Position numbers and translations under genes: made by a program. The notes beneath the pieces are model-generated. The model searched no databases, was not told the origin of the DNA, and worked only from the letters and a program-made list of their open reading frames with translations. A stretch of DNA of 64,000 bases from JACDAN01 sp963834825. GTDB lineage: Bacteria > Actinomycetota > Thermoleophilia > Gaiellales > Gaiellaceae. This document shows positions 37,391 to 46,163 of this stretch, piece by piece. Numbering within the stretch: the first letter of the stretch is position 1; every line of letters begins with the position of its first letter. The stretch lies in the NCBI GenBank assembly GCA_963834825.1, contig CAWICZ010000011.1:26360-90359 (forward strand). The letters are read 5' to 3'.

Positions 37391-38210
37391 ATGGCGGAGA
37401 TCGTTCCGCTCTCCGACGCGGTTCGGGACCTCGTGCACGACGGCGACGCCGTCGCGCTCGAGGGGTTCACGCACCTGATCCCACATGCGGCCGGCCACGA
37501 GCTGATCCGCCAGCAGCGTCGCGACCTGACGCTTGTCCGGATGACGCCCGACGTCGTCTACGACCAGCTGATCGGAATGGGCTGCGCGCGCAAGCTCGTG
37601 TTCTCGTGGGGCGGGAACCCCGGCGTCGGCTCGCTGCACCGGCTTCGCGACGCCGTCGAGCACGACTGGCCCGCGCCGCTCGAGCTCGAGGAGCATTCGC
37701 ATGCCGGGATGGCCGCCGCGTACGCGGCGGGCGCGGCGAGGTTTCCGTTCGGTCTCGTTCGCGGCTACGAGGGCACCGACCTGGCCGAGCGCACGCGGGT
37801 CGCGTGGGTCACCTGTCCCTTCACGGGGGAGCAGCTCGCCGCTGTGCCGGCGATCCGGCCCGACGTCGGGATCGTCCACGCGCAGCGGGCGGACGAGGCC
37901 GGCAACGTCCAGCTCTGGGGCATCAGCGGCATCCAGAAAGAGGTCGTCCTCGGGTCGAGCCGGTCGATCGTGACCGTCGAGGAGATCGTTGAGCCGGCTC
38001 GATCCGCGCCCGAACGCGGTGTTCCTGCCGGGTTGGACGATCACGGCCGTGTCGGTGGCGCCGGGCGGCGCGCATCCCTCCTACGCGCACGGCTACTACG
38101 ACCGTGACAACGCCTTCTACGTCCGCTGGGACGAGATCAGCCGCGATCGCGACCGCTTCCTCGAGTGGATGCGCCGCCACGTGCTCGACGGGGAAGTGGC
38201 GCGCGCATGA
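37391..38210 (+). CDS. CoA-transferase subunit A, frameshifted near the end
   Basis: The A subunit of a glutaconate/3-oxoadipate-type CoA-transferase (CatI-like): DAVALEGFTHLIPHAAGHEL, SWGGNPGVGSLHRL and ADEAGNVQLWGISGIQKE. After VTVEEIVEP one extra G near 37996 breaks the frame; repaired it reads EPLDPRPNAVFLPGWTI and ends HVLDGEVARA at 38210, whose stop overlaps the ATG of subunit B. About 272 residues. With subunit B it should activate 3-oxoadipate with succinyl-CoA, the step after the pca enzymes. The thiolase that would finish the pathway is not in the window. Confidence 0.85.
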
Positions 38211-38965
38211 CGCAGGTCGAGCAGCTGACGTACACCGCCGACGAGATGATGGCCGTCGCCGCCGCGCACAGGCTCCGCGACGGCACGGTGTGCTTCGTCG
38301 GAATCGGTGCTCCCAGTCGCGCGGCCAATCTCGCGCGGGCCACGCACGCACCGGACTGCGTCCTGATCTACGAGAGCGGCGCCATCGGGGCGAAGCCCAT
38401 CCACCTTCCCCTCTCGATCGGCGACGGCGAGCTGGCCGAGACCGCGGACACAGTCGTCTCCGTGCCGGAGATCTTCAGCTACTGGCTGCAGGGAGGGCGG
38501 ATCGACGTCGGCTTCCTGGGCGCGGCTCAGATCGACCCGCACGGCAACCTGAACAGCACGGTCATCGGTGACTACGTGCGACCGAAAGTGCGGCTGCCGG
38601 GCGCGGGCGGGGCGCCTGAGATCGCGGCGTGGTGCCGTGAGACGTTCGTCATGCTCCGCCAGACGCCGCGGGCCTTCGTCGAACGGCTCGATTTCCTGAC
38701 GACCGTCGGCCGGCCCGGAGGCTCGGGCGGGGCGGGCGTGACGTGCGTCGTCACCGATCTCGGCGTCCTGGAGCCGGACTCGGAGACCGGCGAGCTCGTG
38801 CTGACCGAGCTTCATCCCGGCGTCAGCGTCGAGCAGGCCCAGGAGGCGACGGGGTGGGACCTCCGCGTTGCGCCGGACGTGCGAACAGGACGACTCCCCG
38901 CAGCCGAAGAGCTCGAGGCGCTCCGCGCGCTGAAGCCCGCGAACGAGGACACTGTCGGCCCATGA
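38207..38965 (+). CDS. CoA-transferase subunit B
   Basis: A 252-residue B subunit (CatJ/GctB-like). YTADEMMAVAAAHRLRDG, FVGIGAPSRAANLAR and VLIYESGAIGAKP are present; the Glu in YESG corresponds to the residue that forms the enzyme-CoA thioester in this family. ATG 38207 overlaps the stop of subunit A (ATGA) and the stop overlaps the ATG of pcaH. Substrate 3-oxoadipate is inferred from the operon; close relatives act on glutaconate. Confidence 0.88.
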   Translation: MTQVEQLTYTADEMMAVAAAHRLRDGTVCFVGIGAPSRAANLARATHAPDCVLIYESGAIGAKPIHLPLSIGDGELAETADTVVSVPEIFSYWLQGGRIDVGFLGAAQIDPHGNLNSTVIGDYVRPKVRLPGAGGAPEIAAWCRETFVMLRQTPRAFVERLDFLTTVGRPGGSGGAGVTCVVTDLGVLEPDSETGELVLTELHPGVSVEQAQEATGWDLRVAPDVRTGRLPAAEELEALRALKPANEDTVGP

Positions 38966-39675
38966 GCCGGGCCACACCGATCCTCGAGACCGTTCGCGAC
39001 GGCGAGGGGCCTCATCCGCCGTACCTGTATCCGGACTACCGCTCGACCGAGCTCCGCGCACCGAAGCGACCGCTGCTCCTGTTGCCCCACACGCTCTCGG
39101 AGCTGACGGGCCCGGTCTACGGCCACGAGTCGGTCGGCGAGCTCGACCACGACCTGACCAGGCAGCACGAAGGGGATCCGCTCGGCGAGCGGATCATCGT
39201 CGAGGGCCGGGTCACGGACTCCGCCGGGCACCCGGTTCGCTCGGCGCTGATCGAGATCTGGCAGGCGAACGCCGCCGGCCGGTACCGCCACGAGGTCGAC
39301 CGGCATCCGGCGCCCATCGATCCGAACTTCACCGGCGCAGGTCGCTGCCTCACGGACGACGACGGGCGCTACCGCTTCGTCACCGTCAAGCCGGGCGCCT
39401 ATCCCTGGCGCAACCATCCGAACGCCTGGCGGCCGGCCCACATCCACCTCTCGCTCTTCGGGCGTGCGTTCACCAACCGGCTGGTGACGCAGATGTACTT
39501 CCCGGGCGATCCGCTCTTCGAGCTCGACCCGATCTTCCAGTCCGTGCGCGACCCGGCCGCCCGCTCCAGGCTCGTGTGCACGTTCGAGCTGGAGAGGACC
39601 GTCTCCGAATGGGCGCTCGGCTACCGCTTCGACATCGTCCTCGGCGGCCCGGCCGAGACGCCGCTGGAACCCTGA
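38962..39675 (+). CDS. pcaH: Protocatechuate 3,4-dioxygenase beta subunit
   Basis: A 237-residue intradiol dioxygenase subunit that carries the non-haem iron. Ligands are visible: Tyr in AGRYRHEVDRH, Tyr in PGAYPWRNHPN, and the His pair in RPAHIHLS. RIIVEGRVTDSAGHPVRSAL and the IEIWQANAAG strand are standard. With PcaG it opens protocatechuate between the two hydroxyls to 3-carboxy-cis,cis-muconate. It starts at ATG 38962 in a 4-base overlap and is followed by pcaG after one base. Confidence 0.95.
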   Translation: MSRATPILETVRDGEGPHPPYLYPDYRSTELRAPKRPLLLLPHTLSELTGPVYGHESVGELDHDLTRQHEGDPLGERIIVEGRVTDSAGHPVRSALIEIWQANAAGRYRHEVDRHPAPIDPNFTGAGRCLTDDDGRYRFVTVKPGAYPWRNHPNAWRPAHIHLSLFGRAFTNRLVTQMYFPGDPLFELDPIFQSVRDPAARSRLVCTFELERTVSEWALGYRFDIVLGGPAETPLEP

Positions 39676-39676
39676 A

Positions 39677-40168
39677 GTGAGCCCCGAGCCGACCCCCTCG
39701 CAGACCGTCGGGCCCTACTTTTCGCTCGGGCTCCTCGATCCGCCCGCGAACGAGCTCGTGCCGGGCGGAATCCGCATCACGGGGCGGGTGCTCGACGGCG
39801 CGGGGGAACCGGTCCCCGACGCGGTGGTCGAGATCTGGCAGGCGGACGAGGAGGGCCGGTACCGGCCGGACTTCGGCTGGGGACGCTCGGGGTGCGACCA
39901 GGAGGGCCGCTACGCCTTCGTCACCAGCAAGCCGGGCTCGGTGGACGGCCAGGCGCCGCACCTGACGGTGCTCGTGTTCGCACGCGGGCTCCTCAAGCCG
40001 GTTCTGACCCGGATGTACTTTCCGGACGAGCAGGAGGCGAACGCCGGCGACCCGGTGCTTGCGGCGCTCGACGACGGCTCGTCGCTCGTCGCTCGGCCCA
40101 CGGCGGACGGGCTCGAGTTCGACATCCGGCTCCAGGGCGAGGCCGAGACGGTCTTCTTCGCCGTGTGA
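39677..40168 (+). CDS. pcaG: Protocatechuate 3,4-dioxygenase alpha subunit
   Basis: A 163-residue partner of PcaH. It opens with PTPSQTVGPYFSLGL, the typical alpha-subunit start, and has VVEIWQADEEGRYRP, HLTVLVFARGLLKPV and LTRMYFPDEQEAN. It lacks the iron ligands, as alpha subunits do. Somewhat short (about 200 is common), due to a compact middle. GTG 39677. The last bases overlap the GTG of pcaB (40165). Confidence 0.95.
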   Translation: MSPEPTPSQTVGPYFSLGLLDPPANELVPGGIRITGRVLDGAGEPVPDAVVEIWQADEEGRYRPDFGWGRSGCDQEGRYAFVTSKPGSVDGQAPHLTVLVFARGLLKPVLTRMYFPDEQEANAGDPVLAALDDGSSLVARPTADGLEFDIRLQGEAETVFFAV

Positions 40169-41446
40169 CCGTGTTCGACGGGATCTTCATCCCAGCGCCG
40201 GTCCGGGATGCGGTCTCGGACGAGGCGTGGCTCCAGGCCATGCTCGAGGTCGAGCGCGCTCTGGCCGCCGCCGAGGCGCGGGCGGGTGTGATTCCGGCCG
40301 AGGCCGCGCGGGCAATCGCCGACGCCTGCCGGGCGGGACGCTTCGACGCGGCGGCGATCGGAGACGCCGGCCGGGCTCCCGGCAATCCCGTCGAGCCGCT
40401 CGTCGGCGCCCTGCGGGAAGCAGTGGAGGGCGAGGCGGCCGACCACGTTCACCGCGGCGCCACGAGCCAGGACATCCTCGACACCGCGGCGATGCTGGTC
40501 TCGCGCCGTGCTCTCGACCTGATCCTCGAGGTGCTCGCGGACGTGGCCGGCGAGTGTGCGCGGTTGGCCGACGCCCACCGCTTGACTCCGATGGCCGGGA
40601 GGACACTGCTCCAGCAGGCGGTGCCGACGACGTTCGGCCTCAAGGCGGCCGGCTGGCTCGTGGGCGTGCTGGAAGCGCGCCGCAGTCTTGAGCGCATTCG
40701 CGCCGAGCGCCTTGCCGTCCAGCTCGGCGGCGCGGCGGGCACGCTCTCGGCGCTCGGCGACGCCGGTCCCGAGGTCGCCCGGCTGCTCGGCGAAGAGCTC
40801 GGGCTCGCCCAGCCCATCGGACCGTGGCACACGAACCGAGTCCGCATCGCCGAGCTCGGGGGTGCGCTCGCCGTCGCCGCGGGCGCGGCCGCGAAGATCG
40901 GGCTGGACGTCGTGCTGATGAGCCAGACCGAAGTGGGTGAGGTGGCGGAGGCGGGAGGCGGCATCTCCTCGACGATGCCCCAGAAGCGAAACCCCGTTGG
41001 CAGCGCGCTGGCGATCGCCTGCGCGCAGCTCGTGAACGGGCTACGTGTCGGTCCTGCTCGCCGCGATCCCCCAGGAGCACGAGCGGGCGGCCGGAGCGTG
41101 GCACGCGGAGTGGCCGGCCCTCTCCGGCGCTCTGGCCTACACCGGCGGCGCGGCGGACGGCGCGCGCCGGGCGCTCGACGGGCTCGAGGTCGATCCGGAA
41201 CGGATGCGCGCGAATCTCGAGCTCGCGGGCGGCCTCGTCATGGCCGAGCGGGCCTCGTCCCTCCTTGCCGGCCAGGTCGGGCGCGGACGAGCGTACGAGC
41301 TCGTCGCCGAGGCCGCGGCGAGTGGGCGGCCGCTGGCCCAGGAGCTCCAGATCGAGCTCGCGGACCTCGAGCCCACCACCTACCTCGGCTCCGCCGAGGA
41401 GTTCGTCGACCGTGCCATCAGCGCGTATCGGGACGAGCTCCGGTGA
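40165..41446 (+). CDS. pcaB: 3-carboxy-cis,cis-muconate cycloisomerase, frameshifted
   Basis: A fumarase/aspartase-superfamily enzyme that closes 3-carboxymuconate to 4-carboxymuconolactone. HRGATSQDILDTA, RTLLQQAVPTTFGLKAAGW and the superfamily signature SSTMPQKRNPVGS are clear. At about 41042 one extra C shifts the frame (NGLRVG instead of NGYVSVLLAA); repaired the C-terminal domain runs on (EHERAAGAWHAEW, AERASSLLAGQVGRG) to 41446, about 426 residues. GTG 40165 and the stop at 41446 both take part in 4-base overlaps with neighbours, which argues that the indel is an error. Confidence 0.88.
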
Positions 41447-42147
41447 CGCCCGTGCTCGTGCTTCCCTCGTCGCTCGGCACGACCGCCGAGCTGTGGGCTG
41501 ACAGCGTTCCCCACTGGGCCGGCTCGTTCCGCCCGCTGCCTTTCGACCAGCGCGGCCGTACATCCGTGGCGGAGCTCGGCGAAGACTTGCTCGCGCTGCT
41601 CGACGAGCACGGTTTCGAACGGGTCTCCGTTTGCGGCCTTTCGCTGGGCGGCGCCACGGCGATGTGGGTGGCCGCCAACGCGCCGGAGCGAATCGACCGG
41701 CTGGTGCTTGCCTGTACGTCCGCCCGCTTCGGCGAGCCCGGCGCCTGGCTGGAGCGCGCCGCGGTTGTCCGGGAGCACGGCCTCGAGCCGATCGCCGACG
41801 GGATCGTCGCGCGCTGGTTCACGCCGGGCGCGCCGCCCGAGGTCGTTTCACGCTTCCGTCAGATGCTCGTCGAGACACCGCGTGAGACCTACGCCGCCTG
41901 CTGCGAAGCGCTGGCGCGCTGGGACTTTCGCGAGCACCTCGCGGAGATCGGGGCTCCGACGCTCGTGATCGCGGCCGCCGAGGATTCGGCGACTCCACCG
42001 GAGCACGCCGAGCTGATCGCCCGCTCCGTTCCCGGCGCGACGCTGGTCACAGTCCCACGGGCTGCACACCTGGCGAACGTCGAACAGGCAGAGACGTTCT
42101 CGAGGCTCGTCGCCGAGCATCTGGCGCGGGTGGAGGAGGTGGCATGA
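41443..42147 (+). CDS. pcaD: 3-oxoadipate enol-lactonase
   Basis: A 234-residue alpha/beta hydrolase. The oxyanion loop is in LPSSLGTTAELW, the nucleophile elbow is VCGLSLGGATAMW, the acid Asp lies in AAAEDSATPP and the His in VPRAAHLANVEQ. Typical PcaD length, not fused to PcaC as in many actinobacteria (PcaL); here the decarboxylase is the next separate gene, overlapping by 4 bases. It hydrolyses 3-oxoadipate enol-lactone to 3-oxoadipate. Confidence 0.93.
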   Translation: MTPVLVLPSSLGTTAELWADSVPHWAGSFRPLPFDQRGRTSVAELGEDLLALLDEHGFERVSVCGLSLGGATAMWVAANAPERIDRLVLACTSARFGEPGAWLERAAVVREHGLEPIADGIVARWFTPGAPPEVVSRFRQMLVETPRETYAACCEALARWDFREHLAEIGAPTLVIAAAEDSATPPEHAELIARSVPGATLVTVPRAAHLANVEQAETFSRLVAEHLARVEEVA

Positions 42148-42524
42148 GCGACCGGCACGACGAAGGAGTGCAGATCCGCCGCGAGATCCTCGGCGACGAG
42201 CACGTGGACGCCGCCGTCGCCGGGACGACCGACGACACGGCCGCGTTCCAGGATCTGATCACGCGCTACGCGTGGGGGGAGATCTGGGCGCGACCCGGGC
42301 TCGACCGGCGCACGCGCAGCGCGATCACGCTGATGGCGCTCGTCGCGCTCAATCGCGAGCACGAGCTGGCGCTGCACATCAGGGCCGCCCTCCGGAACGG
42401 GCTCAGCCGCGAGGAGATCGGCGAGGTGCTGCTCCAGAGCGCGATCTACTGCGGCGTCCCGGCCGCCAACGGGGCCTTCGCCGTGTTCCGTGACGTCATG
42501 GCCGAAGAGGGAGGGAAGCGATGA
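42144..42524 (+). CDS. pcaC: 4-carboxymuconolactone decarboxylase
   Basis: A 126-residue CMD-family protein: RREILGDEHVDAAVA, WARPGLDRRTRSAITLMALV, and LHIRAALRNGLSREEIGEVL with the active-site YCGVPAANGAF. It decarboxylates 4-carboxymuconolactone to the enol-lactone used by PcaD. It overlaps pcaD and the following gene by 4 bases each. Confidence 0.95.
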   Translation: MSDRHDEGVQIRREILGDEHVDAAVAGTTDDTAAFQDLITRYAWGEIWARPGLDRRTRSAITLMALVALNREHELALHIRAALRNGLSREEIGEVLLQSAIYCGVPAANGAFAVFRDVMAEEGGKR

Positions 42525-43639
42525 GCCAGAGAACGACGCCGCCGTTTCGCGCCGACCACGTGGGCAGCCTGCTGCGCCCGCCCGAGCTGCTCGAGGCACG
42601 CGAGAGGTTCGCTCAGAGCCGAATCACCGCCGACGAGCTGCGCTCGATCGAGGACGACGCGATTCGCGACGTCGTGCGGATGCAGGAGGAGGCCGGGCTG
42701 CAGTCCGCCACCGACGGTGAGTTCCGGCGCACCTCGTGGCACATGGACTTCATCTACCAGCTCGACGGGATCGATCCGGCCGACGAGCAGATCAAGGTCG
42801 AGTTCCACAACGAGGACGGTGACGTCGAGTTCACGACGGCGGCGCTCAGCGTCCACGACCGGGTCGGGCTCTCCACGACGATCTTCGGCGATGCCTTCGA
42901 GGCCTTGAAGTCGATGACGACGACGGTGACCCCGAAGCTGACGATCCCGTCGCCGAGCATGGTCCACTACCGCGGCGGCCAGGCCGCGATCGACAAGGAC
43001 GTCTACCCGGAGCTCGACGGGTTCTGGCGCGACCTGGTCAGCGCGTACAGCGAGGAGGTCCGGCGGCTGGGCGAGCTCGGCTGTACGTATCTCCAGTTCG
43101 ACGACACGAGCCTCGCCTACATGAACGACCCGAAGCAGCGCGACTACATCGCGAGCATCGGCGGCGACCGGGAACACCAGCACGAGGAGTACATCCGCCA
43201 CATCAACGAGGCGCTCGCCGGCCGGCCGGAGGGGATGAGCGTCACGACCCACATGTGCCGCGGCAACTTCCGCTCCTCCTGGGCCGCCGAGGGGAGCTAC
43301 GAGTTCGTCGCCGAGGCGCTCTTCAACGAGCTCGAGGTCGACGGGTTCTTCCTGGAGTACGACGACGCCCGCTCGGGCGGCTTCGAGCCGCTTCGCTTCG
43401 TCCCGCCGGAGAAGATGGTCGTGCTCGGTCTCGTCACGACGAAGCGGGGCGATCTCGAGCAGAAGGACGAGCTGAAGCGCCGCGTCGAGGAGGCCTCGCG
43501 CTACGTCCCGGTCGACCAGCTCTGCCTCTCGCCGCAGTGCGGGTTCTCGTCGACCGTCGAGGGCAACCTCGTCACGCGTGATCAGCAGGTGGCGAAGCTC
43601 GAGCTGATCGTGGAGACGGCCGGGGAGATCTGGGCCTGA
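42521..43639 (+). CDS. MetE-like cobalamin-independent methyltransferase
   Basis: A 372-residue protein with the C-terminal methionine-synthase (MetE) barrel alone: FRADHVGSLLRPPEL, SATDGEFRRTSWHMDF, YLQFDDTSLAYM. Zinc ligands are present: HMCRGNF (His and Cys), a Glu in the following strands, and the late SPQCGFSS Cys. The N-terminal folate domain of full MetE is absent. Standalone members of this group move methyl groups from varied donors. Placed inside the pca/pobA operon, it may act on methoxylated aromatics (for example demethylating vanillate-like acids) or recycle a methyl group; I cannot tell. Overlaps pcaC and pobA by 4 bases. Confidence 0.82.
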   Translation: MSQRTTPPFRADHVGSLLRPPELLEARERFAQSRITADELRSIEDDAIRDVVRMQEEAGLQSATDGEFRRTSWHMDFIYQLDGIDPADEQIKVEFHNEDGDVEFTTAALSVHDRVGLSTTIFGDAFEALKSMTTTVTPKLTIPSPSMVHYRGGQAAIDKDVYPELDGFWRDLVSAYSEEVRRLGELGCTYLQFDDTSLAYMNDPKQRDYIASIGGDREHQHEEYIRHINEALAGRPEGMSVTTHMCRGNFRSSWAAEGSYEFVAEALFNELEVDGFFLEYDDARSGGFEPLRFVPPEKMVVLGLVTTKRGDLEQKDELKRRVEEASRYVPVDQLCLSPQCGFSSTVEGNLVTRDQQVAKLELIVETAGEIWA

Positions 43640-44817
43640 GAAGCGAGCACACCCAGGTCGGGATCGTCGGCGCCGGTCCCGCCGGGCTCGTGCTCGCGCA
43701 TCTGCTGCACCTCGAGGGCATCGACTCGGTCGTGCTCGAGGACCGGAGCCGCCGGTACGTCGAGCAGCGCGTCCGTGCCGGCGTGCTCGAGCAGCGTACG
43801 GTCGACCTGCTGCGCGAGATCGGCCTGGGCGAGCGCCTGGGTCGCGAGGGGCTCGTCCACGACGGGATCGAGCTCCAGTTCGCCGGCGAGCGCCACCGGA
43901 TCGACTTTCCCTCGCTGACGGACGGCCGGCGCATCACCGTCTACGGCCAGCAGGAGGTCGTCAAGGACCTGATCGCCGCCCGCCTCGAGACCGGCCGCCC
44001 GCTGCTGTTCGAGGTCGACGAAGTGACGCTCCGCGGCTTCGAGGGCGACGCGCCCGCGATCACCTTCCGGCACGAGGGGGAGGAGAAGGAGCTCCGCTGC
44101 GACCTGATCGCCGGCTGCGACGGCTCGCACGGCGTCTCCCGCGAGAGCATCCCGGCCGGGATCCTGACCGCGTTCGAGCGGGACTATCCCTTCGCCTGGC
44201 TCGGCATCCTCGCCGCCGCGCCGCCGTCGAACGAGGAGCTGATCTACGCGTACAGCGAGCGCGGCTTCGCGCTCCACAGCATGCGCTCGCCGACGGTGAC
44301 GCGTCTCTACCTCCAGGTTCGTCCGGACGAGGATCTCGACGGGTGGCCGGACGACCGGATCTGGGACGAGCTCGAACGGCGCCTGGGCATCGAGGGCTGG
44401 ACGCTGAACACCGGCGACGTCCTCGAGAAGGGCATCACGGGGATGCGCAGCTTCGTCGTCGAGCCGATGCAGCACGGCCGCCTGTTCCTCGCCGGTGACG
44501 CCGCGCATATCGTGCCGCCGACCGGCGCGAAGGGTCTCAACCTGGCCGTCGCCGATGTGCGGGTCCTGGCCGACGGGATCGTCGCCTGGTACCGCAGAGG
44601 CGACGATACGGGGCTCGAGCGGTACTCGGACGTAGCGCTGCGCCGTGTCTGGCGCGCCGAGCACTTCTCCTGGTGGATGACCTCGATGCTGCACCGGCCC
44701 GAGGACGGGGACCCGTTCGAGGTCAAGCTCCAGCTCGCCCAGCTTCGGTACGTCTGCAGCTCGGAGAAGGCAGCCGCGTCGCTCGCCGAGAACTACGTCG
44801 GCCTCGAGCACGTTTAG
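43636..44817 (+). CDS. pobA: 4-hydroxybenzoate 3-monooxygenase, CTG start
   Basis: A flavin hydroxylase that makes protocatechuate from 4-hydroxybenzoate. The FAD motif VGAGPAG is at 11-17, RVRAGVLEQRTVDLL and IAGCDGSHGVSR follow, and the second FAD motif is in LFLAGDAAHIVPPTGAKGLN. The frame has no ATG, GTG or TTG before the FAD motif; the only candidate is CTG 43636, which overlaps the preceding stop (CTGA) exactly as ATGA or GTGA do elsewhere in this operon and lies after GGGGAGAT. This gives 393 residues, the usual PobA length. Last gene of the operon; a stem-loop follows. Confidence 0.92.
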   Translation: MRSEHTQVGIVGAGPAGLVLAHLLHLEGIDSVVLEDRSRRYVEQRVRAGVLEQRTVDLLREIGLGERLGREGLVHDGIELQFAGERHRIDFPSLTDGRRITVYGQQEVVKDLIAARLETGRPLLFEVDEVTLRGFEGDAPAITFRHEGEEKELRCDLIAGCDGSHGVSRESIPAGILTAFERDYPFAWLGILAAAPPSNEELIYAYSERGFALHSMRSPTVTRLYLQVRPDEDLDGWPDDRIWDELERRLGIEGWTLNTGDVLEKGITGMRSFVVEPMQHGRLFLAGDAAHIVPPTGAKGLNLAVADVRVLADGIVAWYRRGDDTGLERYSDVALRRVWRAEHFSWWMTSMLHRPEDGDPFEVKLQLAQLRYVCSSEKAAASLAENYVGLEHV

Positions 44818-44835
44818 CCAGGCTGAACTTCGTAA

Positions 44836-44867
44836 CGGGGGCGTAAAGGTTCCGTACGAATCCCCCG
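44836..44867 (+). terminator. Stem-loop after pobA
   Basis: CGGGGG (44836-44841) pairs with CCCCCG (44862-44867) across a 20-base loop that itself holds a GTA/TAC pair, 18 bases after the pobA stop. A short GTTTT follows at 44877. Confidence 0.45.
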
Positions 44868-44974
44868 GCAGCGGGAGGTTTTCCACACCGCTTGCCGTTA
44901 TCACTCGTAGTAACTCCGCGCGACACCGCGCAAGCGCGAGTACGCGCGAGTCCCCGAATGATCCTGGAGAAGTG

Positions 44975-46057
44975 ATGCTCACTGAACTTGCCGTAGGCAG
45001 CGATGCCCCCGACACGAACGCGGCCCTCGCCGCCTTCATCCACCACGCGCAGGAGCGCGGGTTCGTGCGAGCCAACGAGCTCGAGGCGCTCCAGCACGAG
45101 TTCGAGCTCGACGACGAGGCGATCGGCTCACTCCGTTCGGCGCTCGAGGACGCCGATGTCGACATCGAGGAGGGGCCCTCGCTCCGGTCGGAGCCCGAGC
45201 TCGACCTGACTCCCGCCGAGGGTGGCGCGAGCGACAGCCTTCAGCTCTTCCTGAACGGCATCGGCCGCTACCCGCTGCTCACCGCGGCCGAGGAGGTCGC
45301 GCTCGCCAAGCGGATCGAGCGCGGCGACCTCTCGGCGAAGGAGCAGATGGTGAACGCGAACCTGCGGCTCGTCGTCTCGCTCGCGAAGCGCTACCAGGGG
45401 CTCGGCGTCCCGCTTCTGGATCTGATCCAGGACGGCGTCATCGGCCTCAACCGCGCCGTCGAGAAATTCGACTACCGCAAGGGCTTCAAGTTCTCCACCT
45501 ACGCGACGTGGTGGATCCGACAGGCCTGCCAGCGCGCGATCTCGAACCAGGCCGCGACGATCCGGATCCCCGTGCACGTACAGGAGCGGCGTCAGAAGCT
45601 ACGCCGCGCCCGCCAGCGGCTCGAGGCGGCCTACGGTCGCCCACCGACGGTCGAGGAGCTCGCCAAGGCCACGGAGCTGAAGCTCAAGCACACGAAAGAG
45701 GCGCTGCATGCCGTCGAGGCGTCAGTGTCGCTGAACCAAAGGGTCGGCGACAGCGATGCCGAGTTCGGTGACCTGTTCGCCGACTCGACCGTCGAAGATC
45801 CGATCGAGCTCGTCGACAACTCGCTCGAGGAGGAGCGGCTCCATGTCGCCCTCGAGCTGCTCGAGGAGCGCGAGCGGCGCGTGCTCGAGCACCGTTACGG
45901 GCTGGGCGACACCGAGGAGGCCCGGAGCCTCGAGCAGATCGGCCGCACGCTCGGACTCACCCGCGAGCGCGTCCGCCAGATCGAGACGAACGCCCTCGCC
46001 CGCCTGCGGGAGCTGCTCGGGGATCACCCCGAGAGCGACCTCGTCGCGGTCGCCTAG
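44975..46057 (+). CDS. Primary-type RNA polymerase sigma factor
   Basis: A 360-residue sigma-70 protein. Regions are clear: 1.2 (DSLQLFLNGIGRYPLLTAAE), 2 (NLRLVVSLAKRYQGLGVPLL, IGLNRAVEKFDYRKGFKFST, ATWWIRQACQRAI), 3 (IRIPVHVQERRQKLRRAR) and 4 (LEERERRVLEHRYGLGD, LGLTRERVRQIETNAL). The N-terminus has an acidic 1.1-like part of about 80 residues, shorter than in most RpoD. It may be the housekeeping factor or a close group 2 relative. GTG 44972 directly before the ATG is an alternative start; GGAGA lies upstream. Confidence 0.93.
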   Translation: MLTELAVGSDAPDTNAALAAFIHHAQERGFVRANELEALQHEFELDDEAIGSLRSALEDADVDIEEGPSLRSEPELDLTPAEGGASDSLQLFLNGIGRYPLLTAAEEVALAKRIERGDLSAKEQMVNANLRLVVSLAKRYQGLGVPLLDLIQDGVIGLNRAVEKFDYRKGFKFSTYATWWIRQACQRAISNQAATIRIPVHVQERRQKLRRARQRLEAAYGRPPTVEELAKATELKLKHTKEALHAVEASVSLNQRVGDSDAEFGDLFADSTVEDPIELVDNSLEEERLHVALELLEERERRVLEHRYGLGDTEEARSLEQIGRTLGLTRERVRQIETNALARLRELLGDHPESDLVAVA

Positions 46058-46076
46058 TCGCCTCGACGCCACCGGC

Positions 46077-46149
46077 TTGACAAGGCAGGTGGCGGGTGAG
46101 AGAGTGCCGGCGTCAAGTCCTGCAGACCTTCGGGTCCGCAGGACTTGGC
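46077..46149 (+). promoter_or_regulatory. Promoter-plus-hairpin element, copy 1
   Basis: TTGACA (46077-46082), 17 bases, GAGAGT (46100-46105), 9 bases, then a 32-base hairpin (46115-46146) with a 14-step stem (one mismatch) and a TTCG loop, followed by GGC. The layout is repeated base for base in spacing at 50361-50289 on the minus strand. It lies 19 bases after the sigma factor stop. It may produce a short RNA that begins almost at the hairpin. Confidence 0.6.
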
Positions 46150-46163
46150 ATTTAAGGGCTCCT

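Noticed and set aside
37985..38000. Programmed ribosomal frameshift in CoA-transferase A and other genes
   Set aside because: No slippery heptamer or shared signal; the breaks hit unrelated families and are nearly all +1, which fits sequence error better.
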